A stretch of DNA of 64,000 nt from Carnegiea gigantea (lineage: Eukaryota > Streptophyta > Magnoliopsida > Caryophyllales > Cactaceae). The stretch spans positions 382,001 through 446,000 of the forward strand of contig JAKOGI010000341.1 in assembly GCA_029747015.1 (NCBI GenBank), read 5' to 3'. Position numbers and translations under genes: made by a program. Positions within the stretch are counted from its first letter, which is position 1; each line of letters opens with the position of its first letter. Positions 37,094 to 47,419 of this stretch are shown here, piece by piece. The notes under the pieces were generated by a model. It saw only the letters and a program-made list of their open reading frames with translations, was not told where the DNA came from and did no database searches.

Positions 37094-40000
37094 TGACAGC
37101 GGGTATTCTGTGAGGAATGACCACAAAGAGAAAATAAATTCATGACTTTGAGGCTATGGATGATCTAAAAGGTTTTTGCGTCAATCTGTCACATGTTCTT
37201 TCTCCATTGCCCTTCCCCCCCCCCCCCCCAAAAAAAAAAAAAAAGAAGTCATAGAGATTATGAAATTGTTTAAGCATAATTTAGTGTCGTAATTTTAGTT
37301 GATTCTAGAAGAAATAGACATTTTTAGTATTAAAAATAGTGAAAGATAACTCCGTCTGGGGACTTTACAAAAGGAGTATGATTATTTGTTTTTAACCGGT
37401 GAAGTATGAACAAGATCCTTAGTTCGATATGAACCCTTATCTTTTTGTTGTCCTTTTTTTAAACACATATTACACATTATGAATGAGTACGTGTGGATCA
37501 GCAGATGAACACATATCTAATAATATGCATTCTTTTTTGGTTCTCATCACATGAATGATTTGGTAATACGATAGGCATCTCATCAAATAAGAGATGCATG
37601 TTTGTTACCAAAAATACAATCAGGGAAGTAGAATTTCCTTTTAGCCATCACTATTTTCTCACAGAAAATCTGTGATGGAAGAACTCCACCCCTTATTGAA
37701 TCAATAGTAGCTCGACTCCAGTGAAATGGTTGATTCAAGACCAAAAAAATCAATCTTTCCTCACAGCTTTTCCCATCAAAGTGGCCTTATACAAATTACA
37801 AAATCTCTAAATGACCATCTTTTCAAAATAAGACATAAGCAAGTTTGTCCTAAATGATCAAAAAATCTTTGTTCATCACTTCATACCACGCAGCTCATCA
37901 CTTCATGTACGAAGGGATCTGATCAGAACCACATGAATAATCAACACAAAGAATCAGTTCTTACGAGATTTTTCTGTAACCATGCCATTTTCAAAGTTCA
38001 AACTATATAGACGACAGAAACGTTCAAGAGATGCACAAATGGTCTAACTCAGAAAGATTAAACAACTAAAACGACCGCTCAAAGATAATGCAATGAACTT
38101 CTTTGGGTGTAGCACCAGTTGTTTTTGCATTTGGGAACTTTCGCTTATACACCTATATGGGAGCTGGGAAATGGGAAGTTCTGTCTACGAACAAATCCCC
38201 TCCAAATTGTGTATGCAACCATTACCTTCTTCTAGCGGTGGCTGATCCAAAAATTTTAAATGACATTATAACTTTTAAAGAATCTTTGGATTTAATTACC
38301 GTTATTGCATTAGTGTGAATGTCCATCTTAAAGAACTAGAAGAATTTTAAACAAAAAAAAACACATTTTTGTGCTCAACTGGTGCCCCATGAGCATCTAT
38401 CGATAAAAGTTGCGTTCACCCTTGACTTATAGAGTGTCGACAATTGCAGTGATCTTGTAATCATAATTAAGAAACATTCACAATTTTGAATGCAAAGCTT
38501 CCAAGATGTGAAGTCGTGCCATAGGAATTATATGGTAGTTTATGGAGTAGGTACTCCAACAGAGTGTTCACATGTGCGCGCTAGAAGTATAGTTCATCTA
38601 CTAATAAATTTTTGCAGCATACCAATGAAAATTGATAAATTTTGTAAGACACTCGATGAATTTTCTTATGTTCATGAATTATTATGCTTATGTATACTTT
38701 TCTTTATAACAACACAATTAATTACAGTTTAATTGTTTAATTACATGGTTTCGTTTGCACCTTGCCTAGAATTGTCAATGCATAGTTCTAAATTTTACAA
38801 GACGCTTGGTGAATTTTTGTGTCTTATGTATACTTTTTGTATGACAATATAGTTAATTAAAATTTAATTGTTTAATTACACTTTCTGTTTGCAGTTTGCT
38901 CATATCAATGCATACTGATGAATTTAATATAAGAGAGTGAACATGTTAACTCAAAAAAAGTTTCTCCACTTTTTCTTAAAAAAACATTGATGAATGTGAT
39001 TATTTATTTATTAATGTAAAGAGTACATAGATAAAAGAATAATGTACATCAAATATTTTATAGATGAATTCGATAATAAACCAATGGATTTTACAATAAT
39101 ACAGATAAATTTTCAAAAAATTCATATAAATTTGTCAATTATTTGTCATGTTTTTTTTCAAATATTCATCATCTCTTTCTGTATAGTCATCATATGTTTT
39201 TCAAAAACTTGCACTGAATTTTTGTTGCATGGATCCTGCATAAATTCATCAATTCTTATTAAATATTCATCAAGATATCACTAACATCATCTTCATAAAC
39301 ACATGCGTATATAGTATGAAATTGTCGAAAACATCAAAAACAAACAAATATTCATTAGTAAAATCAGTAAATCATCAAAAAATCCTTGCAATTATATAGG
39401 TTTTTCTTAATATAATATAAGTTCATCAAGAAATGGTAAATTTTCATCAGCAAAAGTTGGCATATTCATCGATAAAATTTATACATTAGATAAAAAAATA
39501 AGTATTCAACATAAAATAATTAACATTAACAATAAAAATCTTAAAAACAAGAGATCTTAAAATTTCAAAGTGACAAACAAGAACAACCCCCAATGTAAAA
39601 ATTACAAAGTAAATTAAACATGTACAAACAAGATTCTAGAAAAAAATTACCACATATTCATTTGTGTATAATACATAATCATAAAGAAAATGATATAGTC
39701 ACCCTGAAATAGTCTGGACACATTAAGACAGCTCATATTCATCATGAAAATTGCAAATTCATGAAATAAATTTTAGAATATTGAAGATGACTGTATCATA
39801 AAAACACACATCTAAATTCAACAACAAAAGCTCTGAAATTGAATGCTAACAAGAACACAATAAAAAGCAATTAGTACCAAATTATATATTAACTTTAATT
39901 AATTAACTATGAATTATAAGCATCGAATCATCAACATCATAACAAACATAGTAGATCTGACATAAAAAAACAATCTAAAAAATAATATACTTTAAATTCT

Positions 40001-40489
40001 TTTAATGCGTAAAAAGGTTACTATTGAAATACGAAGAGTTCAATACATTATACCAGTTCTATGAGCTATAGATCAAACATCTCATAATATAATTATAGTA
40101 AATAATTTTCAAAGACTATTCTCCATGCAATAGACCATCAGCCAAATCATATTTACAATAAATAGTCATTTGATTTCCATTGATAAATTAAAACAGGGCA
40201 CACACTCAATGTTAGAATATTGAATTTACATGTAGCCAGCATTGTGAGAAAATAATCCTTGCACAACATAAAGTAGGACCAACACTTTTACTACTTGATT
40301 TATCTATTAAACAATATATTGTTAAACAACAAAAAGAATTATACAAAGAACTCTACTCTGTCCTCTAAAATTTTGGATCAGAAATAGACATTTGTAAAAA
40401 TTACTTTGTTAAATCCCAACACCATTATTGGAGTCAAACAAATGTTATACACATAACGTTATATCCTAGAATTTGACACACAAATCAAA
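37094..40489. other. AT-rich intergenic sequence
   Basis: Homopolymer C and A runs at 37207-37243. From 38600 to 39800 it is rich in TTCATCA and TTGATGAA motifs. No gene was recognised. It may include old transposon or pararetrovirus sequence, because viral pol homology begins at its right edge. Confidence 0.4.
38633..38912. repeat. Diverged tandem duplication, unit about 140 bp
   Basis: The succession AAATTTT(G/A)(T/C)AAGAC.C(T/C), CTTATGTATACTTTT and TTTAATTGTTTAATTACA occurs twice, first from about 38633 and again from about 38782. Confidence 0.55.
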
Positions 40490-42490
40490 GAACTTTTGGA
40501 TAGAAGGTTAATCAGGAGTCCGTACACCAGTCCTGCATTCATGGTAAAAAATCATACTGAAGAAAAAAGGAAAAAAACAGAATGATAATCAATTATAAAA
40601 ACCTTAATGGTAGTACTATATTTGATGGTTATATATTCCTAACAAAATAGTTCTTTTAAATAGAATTCAAGGAATCTCTTGGTTTTCAAAAATAGACTAT
40701 AAAAGCAGATACAGATAAAAATAGATAAAGAAAACATTCCTTTAATCACTTTTAATGCTCTCAAAGACATTCTTAGTGGATAGTGATGTCGTTTGGTCTT
40801 AAAAATGCACCTCAAATATTCCAAAGGAGAATGAATAACATCTTTAAAGATCTCAATTACTGTTATCTAGTTTACGTTGATAATTTTCTTTTCTCTTCCA
40901 AGACCATATAATAGCATAAAGATGACATTCCAACTATTATTCAAAGATGCATTGATCATGGTATTATTCTCGACAAGGACAAGTACATGTATGCTGAACA
41001 AGAAATAAAGTTTTTAAGTATAGAAACAGAAGATGGACAAATCATTTCACAAAAGTATATCTTAGAAAAAATAGAAAATTTTCACGAGAAGATTGAAGAT
41101 AGGAAGAAATTGGAAATGTTTCTCGGACAGCTTACCTATATTTTAGATTTGATTAAAGATTTAGCTAAAATCAGAAAACTATTGGAGCAGAAACCTAAGA
41201 AAGAAGTAAGTTCGACACTGACACCGAGTGATTCAAATATTATTCAAAATTTTAAAAAAATGTGCAAAAATCTTCATGTTCTTAAGTTGCCTAATGAAGA
41301 ATGTGATTTAATTATTGAGATAGATGTTAACAATGAATGCTGGAGTGTAGTACTCAAAATCAAAGAAGGAGAAAAACTTCGTATATATTGCAGGGGGAAT
41401 TTTAATAAAACAGAATGCAACTTTCCTACGATGAAAAAAGAAATCCTTGTATGAATTGAAAAATTCTTAATCCTTTTAGCCCCAAAACTTTTTTTATTCA
41501 AACTGATTATAAAGGAATACTTGGTTGTGTGAAAAAGAATTTATCAAATATATAAATGCAATGACGACTCCTATGTTGGCAATTATATGCTTGACTAGTT
41601 TCCTTTCTTTATTGAACATAGACATGAATGAAAGAATTCTCTGTGGATAGTTTAACTCGTAAGCTTACCCATGGTGATTATCAGAGCAGAACTCCTATCG
41701 AAAAAGGAGGAAATCCAAATGAAATGCCAACACTGCCAAAATGGGTCTCTACTCCTGGGGAATTCTTATGAATATTTTAGAACTTTATACAAAGAATAGA
41801 TCACGTTTTGGGTTACTGTCTTCTGGCTATCTAATAGTGCAAAGATTTAATCTTTTGGACTTACAAATGAATTACTTAAGATTTCCTTATGATGTTTAGG
41901 CAAAAATTATTGCATATGTTCTTAAAAAAAATGATTCAACGATTAGTTTGCTGTTTCCATCGACTACTACAATCATTATCCCTATGATATTTGAGAATTA
42001 TGGAGTGTTATGATCTTCATCCCTGATAGATCTGAAGTTGGTAGTGTTAGATTTCCTGTAAATTCAATCCCTTTAGATGATCCTATCATGAAAGCATGAT
42101 ACCATCAGATGGTAGCCTACCTCATAGAAATTCCTAATCCGAAGAATCAATTCTTTTCAAGTTTAATTAAATTTCAAAAGTGTATGTTTAAAAGAATCCA
42201 CTGGGTTTGCACATCTTCTAATGGTTCAACAAGAACCTTGAAAATAGAAGCCTACATATCGAGGTACATTGCATAATAATTGAGTATAAAAATGAAAAAG
42301 CCAAACTCCAACTCACTATCTTGTCCAACTAATTGATCTAAACAATCATGATAATCAATGACAAGAATGGTTTTCAGAGCAACAAGAGATAATGATCTTG
42401 CTTTGGCAAGAACCATTGATTTTTACAATATTTATCATCAAATGTGGGTATTAATTGATGAGGAAGATACTAATGCATTTCGGAAGCACA
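40490..42490 (+). pseudogene. Endogenous pararetrovirus (Caulimoviridae) RT-RNase H relic
   Basis: The order of motifs is that of a caulimovirid polymerase. A segment before RT lies at about 40490-40620. The RT palm has MSFGLKNAP near 40784 and YVDN (usually YVDD) at 40872-40883. RNase H follows, starting near 41300 and including FPTMKKEIL near 41425-41451. An open piece remains at 40987-41454; before and after it the frame is broken by stops and frameshifts. The region to 42490 probably continues viral sequence but has no clear domain. No integrase was seen, which separates it from Gypsy elements. It is an old, defective genome insertion; the genus cannot be fixed. Confidence 0.72.
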
Positions 42491-42918
42491 ACTTTCATTT
42501 ATGTAACGGCCTAGGCATCCCGACACTGAGGTATTGTCCGCTTTGGGGACTGGAAGGGTGCCCCTGCACGGTTTTGTCCTTCGACTAACGGGCGTTTAAG
42601 CCTTTCACCAAAAGGCGCCTCGATGTGTTGAGGTATCCCCACCCTTATAAAGGGTGGTGCGTTCTCCTCAACCACCGATGTGGGACAGCCGTATCCTCCC
42701 TCCCCTCGTAAGAGGGCCCAGCGTTCTCGCTGGAACACCGGCCCGGAAACCTGCTCTGATAACAACTGTAACGGCCCAGGCATTTCGACACCGAGGTATT
42801 GTCTGCTTTGGGGACTGGAAGGGTGCTCCTGCACGGTTTTGTCCTTCGGCTAACGGGTGTTTAAGCCTTTCACCAAAAGGCGCCTCGATTTGTTGAGGTA
42901 TCCCCACCCTTATGCGGC

Positions 42919-43104
42919 TGTCTCACATCGGTGGTTGAGGAGAACGCACCACCCTTTATAAGGGTGGGGATACCTCAACACATTGAGGCGCCTTTTGGTG
43001 AAAGGCTTAAACGCCCGTTAGCCGAAGGACAAAACCGTGCAGGGGCACCCTTCCAGTCCCCAAAGCGGACAATATCTCGATGTCGGGATGCCTGGGCAGT
43101 TACA
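42919..43104 (+). repeat. 186-bp TRIM LTR with hairpin promoter
   Basis: Near its start lies CCACCCTTTATAAGGGTGG, a perfect palindrome centred on a TATAA element; other copies have the same or CCACCCTTATAAAGGGTGG read from the opposite strand. Confidence 0.85.
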
Positions 43105-43106
43105 GT

Positions 43107-43118
43107 TGGTATCAGAGC
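43107..43118 (+). promoter_or_regulatory. TRIM primer binding site
   Basis: TGGTATCAGAGC, a perfect match to the initiator tRNA-Met type PBS, two bases after the LTR. The inverted copy lies at about 42753-42764. Confidence 0.87.
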
Positions 43119-43374
43119 AGGTTTCCGAGCCGGTGTTCCAGCGAGGACGCTGGGCCCTCTTACGGGGGGAGGGAGGCGACGGTTGTCCCACATCGGTAGT
43201 TGAGGAGAACGCACCACCCTTTATAAGGGTGGGGATACCTCAACACATCGAGGCGCCTTTTGGTGAAAGGCTTAAACGCCCGTTAGTCGAAGGACAAAAC
43301 CGTGCAGGGGCACTCTTCCAGTCCCCAAAGCAGACAATACCTCGGTGTTGGGATGCTTGAGCCGTTACAATTTA

Positions 43375-43900
43375 TCACTGTGATTTCAACAAGTATATGA
43401 AGGTGGAAGGAGCTACATGTTTTTTATTATCTTTTTGATATCCGAACTAGAAAATTCTTATCATAAAAAGAAAAGAGATATATTTGATTTTTTTGAAAAA
43501 TGAGATCCAGGCCATCTTAAACTTGATGAAAATTTTGATGAATATCTGAATAGTGATGGACTTGATGACATTATTGAAGATAAAGACATACAAAATCTTA
43601 ATATGGACAAGTAGTCTTGTCAGCATTCAATAGTCTAAAAAGTTGTTATACCATTATAAATTATCTTATCAGAGTGCCGAATTAACAAAATAATGTAGTC
43701 TACTGTAGTCAATTGAAATCATCTTGTAATAGTGTGTACGGTAACCGTTAGGGCATCCTATGTATTCCACCCCTTCATAAAAGGAGAGGCTGAGTATTAG
43801 GAGTGAACACTGTCATTTGAGTGTAGTTGAGCAACAAAGAAATTAGTTTCTCTATTTCTTCATGAGCAAACATCTCTAATAATCTTAGCTATTTAAGTCC
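43375..43900 (+). other. Pararetrovirus relic continued, with possible promoter
   Basis: After the TRIM, short acidic coding-like sequence runs to a TAG near 43615. It is followed by a stretch whose layout resembles a caulimovirid pregenomic promoter: TCATAAAAGG near 43777, then a GAGG and a leader. This is inference from position and layout only. Confidence 0.3.
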
Positions 43901-46900
43901 ATATTCAAATCTATTCATTGTAATATTTCATTAAAAGAAGTTTCCCAATGGAGAACGTATCCAATTGAATGTCTTAAATATCATAATTTTTTGATTAAAA
44001 GTTCCACCATCCTTAAAAATATAAAAACTTGATTTAGGATTTGAGGTCAGAAACGAAACGGATCCAAGTTAATACCTAATCTAAGGAAGATATGGCCGGG
44101 AATAGCAATATTTGTAAACTAAAAGGTAGAGGAATACTAGGATTTAGTGTTGAATAAGTTCAGGCAATGGCCAAAACCCTCTAGTTAAGCTTTATTATTT
44201 TACTAAACATGTTGGGCCTATAATCACAGAGAATATAATATCTATAATATAAGTAGTATATTGCGATAGCTGATACCAATAAAGTCATTATTAAAAATTT
44301 AATCATTTCGAATAGGCATATTTCCTGGAAAAAATCCTAAAAATAGTTTTGTTGCATTTCTTACCCAAATTTGGTTTCTTTTCATAATTTTCAAAAAGTT
44401 ATGGTTGAAAGTACAAAATGAAAATTTTTAAAGGTAACGAAAAATCAAAGCGTAAAACCTCAAGGTACTCAAAAATTCATGCAAAAAAGTCAAAGTTTGA
44501 AAAATGAATGCATTAAATCTCACATTACTAATTTGTCAACTATCCTAATTACATATTGTACATGTTTCTTTCACAGGACTGGACAAAGAGAAAAAAAGGC
44601 AAGGGAGGGGTTTTAATTGAATTTATTTTCCTTCTTTTCAAATCATTCGTTACTATTAAAAAAAAGAAAAGGCAAATTAAATGGTTCTATCTGCTTATAA
44701 CCTGCCATGTTATATCCTTAGTGGCATTTTCGACACATAGGATCTTCACAGTGGCATAACTAATAAAAACAAAACTTTAATGCCAAAAGTGACCAAAGTT
44801 TAAAGTACAACAGTGTTGAGGTGGAAAGACTCGAAATAACAAGTTTAATTGACACTTAAGTACCACTAGGTATGGTCATTGAATAAAATAGTTCAAAAAT
44901 TCATGAAAATTATAATTTAGTACCTTAAGATTTCAAGGGATTAATTCAGTTTTTTTCATGAAAAAAAGTTTCAGAAATTATGTATCAACCTTTGAAAATG
45001 GGATATTTTTGTAGTTCACGTGATTTTTTTTTTTTTTTAAAGAATTAATGCTAGTATTGATGGATTTGAACATCTTGTCATGAATATAATCATACTATTA
45101 CCATTGTCAGAACTTAATTTAAGTTATAATTGACATCTCACTGCGGCGTAAAAGTTTCTAGAAAACCCAAAAATAGATACTACATAAAGTACACCATTTT
45201 TGCATCAAAAATAATTTCTAGAATGCCAAAATATATAATACCTAAAGCTTCTTATTAAGAGAATGACTAAATTATTCTGCCTCTAAAACCTCATGATACT
45301 AAGTTATTATTTTTACAAACTTTTAGACTAATATATTCAATGATCATAACTCAACGTAATAAAGCGTCAATTACTCAAAACATAAGCATTTTTTAGGTCC
45401 ACCAATGGATGCCTTATATACAATATTGAATTGGGGAGCTCATCTTAAACACAACCCCCCAAAAAAGAACACAGCATCCCAAGAAAAGTACACTTATTCT
45501 TCCATCGCAACTTGACCCTTGCATAAGTACCCTCAAGATGCCAACAATTCCTGATTCATTTGGCATGTGCTTCACCTTCCAATCAGAAGACAAGGATCGC
45601 GTCTTGGTGTGATTGCTTGAATGTGTGAAGCAATTAAGCCATTGTGTCAGGGGTAAGGTGGGGTCAGTTCGACCTCCGATCCCCTACTATACTCTGTTGT
45701 GCTTCTTCAGTACGAGTCCATACACCTATAAACATTTAAAATAAAGATACTCTCAAGATATGACAACTGATTAAAAAAATTAAAAACCAAAATTAACAAT
45801 AATAATAACTCTCAGTGTCGGTCACACTCGAGTGAGTAGGGCCTAAGGAGATCCAATTATAGATAAGTTTACTATTGAAGATTGTAAGAAGAGATATAGT
45901 GGGGACAAAACATCATGCAATAAACAGGCTGCAAATACTCCTATAATTTAACAAGGTGGAGATACAAGCACCCTTTATTAGAGGAGGTCTATTCTTTTTC
46001 TTTTCTTTTTTTTTTTTGGGAGAAGAAAATGTCTGATAAAGGCTGCTCAAGACAACATTTTCAACACTAGGAAGCTTCTTCGTCCAAGAAAGAAACACTC
46101 AGTATTTCATATTACAAAATCAAGTGATGACATCCTGTAGTGGAAGAAGGCACAGGGCAGTTGATCAACACAAATAATAAACAAGCCAAACAGTGATAGA
46201 TCCAAGATTCCAACCTCGTAAATTCGATCGTATTATATGAGAATATATGTCTAAAATGGGGGGTATGCATCTCACTAGTTAGTGTATCTTACTATTTTAA
46301 AAATGCAAATATATATTTTAAACACTAAACGAACGTTGTGGGGTTGGTCGGTCAATTCCAAGGAGGCCAACAGATGGTAAAAGACTTTCAGTTGGCTAAG
46401 GCACAATCGAATTACAGAACAAACAACCCAGATATCAAACTGTAGAGCAAACAACTAGTATGTGTATGTGCATCAGCAAAGTTCAGAAATTCATTGAACT
46501 CAAAAGGAGTGGCAACAATTTAATGAACTCAGAAGAGACAGTAACATATACGCTCCATGAAAAAATGATTAATAATGACTTGGTGTTGGAATTCCAGAGG
46601 ATAAAACACAAAGAAATGACACTGATAAGGAATTAAATACACAGCAACAGCGACGTACTTAAGCCTATGCAGACGCCAATCTGGAAGAAGCTAAAGGTAG
46701 GTTATTTTTTATCCTTATTTTATTAGATTGGAGACTCTAGAAAAGAGTGATAACGAAGGGAAAGAAGGTAGTCAAATCAAAGCAAGTCAATACAAAAGAA
46801 CCTAGACGGAACTCTCAAAAGCAACGGAATACACCTTCAAAGTCTCGAAGCGCCCCCCCCCCCCCCCCAAAACAAGAAAACCAAAATTAAAAAAAGGCCT

Positions 46901-46919
46901 CCGCAATGGCACAAAAGGA
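43901..46919. other. No recognisable gene
   Basis: AT-rich intergenic DNA, with a C homopolymer at 46853-46868. The frames present lack motifs. Confidence 0.45.
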
Positions 46920-47100
46920 GATTATACAACGATTGTCAGTGTTTGATAAATGGGAAATCCCAGTTGTTGAAAACAATGTCAAAGCAGATTACATAATGAT
47001 TGGTAGTGTTCGAGTTCTCAGATTGATAACTGGTCAATCCCAGTTATTGAAGACAATGTCAAAGCAGATTATATAATGATTTTTAGCGTCTGAGTTCTCA
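46920..47100. repeat. Tandem repeat upstream of the receptor kinase
   Basis: The unit GATTA(T/C)A(T/C)AA... to ...ACAATGTCAAAGCA occurs at 46920-46986 (67 bp) and 46987-47066 (80 bp), with a third partial copy from 47067. It lies about 320-500 bp before the start codon. Confidence 0.75.
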
Positions 47101-47124
47101 GACCTTTCGTGCCAACAAACTATT

Positions 47125-47150
47125 TTGACGGCTCACAGTACTTTTTGACC
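47125..47150 (+). promoter_or_regulatory. Two W-box cores in the kinase promoter
   Basis: TTGAC at 47125-47129 and TTGACC at 47145-47150, about 270-295 bp before the ATG. W-boxes bind WRKY factors and are common in defence gene promoters. Functional use is inference, and the motif is short enough to occur by chance. Confidence 0.35.
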
Positions 47151-47419
47151 AACTGTTTACGGAGATGATTCGGCTGACCTCAATGTTGAAATGTCATCTG
47201 AGTCTCCGTTTAAAAGCCAACTTTGCCATTGATCAGGGTCCATGTCTTCCTCACCAATACTGTTATGCCCACATATTGTTATCACTGTTACCCTAACAAT
47301 TTATGTTTTCAATAATCTAACCCTCATTTTAGCAACAGCTAGGCCTAAGGCTCTTTGTCTGTAGTACACATTCCCACCTTTACATAGATCATCCTGCAAT
47401 CAGCTCATTCATTTTCGCC

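Larger units (their letters stand above)
42502..43369. mobile_element. Palindromic TRIM: two miniature LTR elements head to head
   Basis: Left half, inverted: LTR 42502-42687 (186 bp), interior 42688-42766 (79 bp), LTR fragment 42767-42913. Right half, forward: seven or fewer interior bases, LTR 42919-43104 (186 bp), interior 43105-43183 (79 bp), LTR 43184-43369 (186 bp). A perfect target duplication ATTTA lies at 42497-42501 and 43370-43374, so the double structure integrated as one unit. The LTR starts TGTCCCACATCGG and ends GTTACA. There is no ORF with function; the frames seen in both strands are by-products of the palindrome. Confidence 0.92.

Noticed and set aside
37207..37243. Runs of C followed by A as a possible regulatory tract
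   Set aside because: Plain homopolymers, as at 46853, 51281 and 52615; they may be partly assembly or polishing artefacts.
38600..39800. Frequent TTCATCA motifs as a regulatory array
   Set aside because: Spacing is irregular and the region is low-complexity AT-rich DNA; only the 140-bp tandem duplication is supported.
42511..43360. Several overlapping frames of 80-107 codons on both strands
   Set aside because: They are produced by the GC-rich palindromic TRIM, repeat one another in both orientations, and have no start or domain of their own.
42502..43369. Cassandra-type TRIM carrying 5S rRNA sequence
   Set aside because: The LTR lacks the 5S rRNA internal promoter sequence expected for Cassandra.
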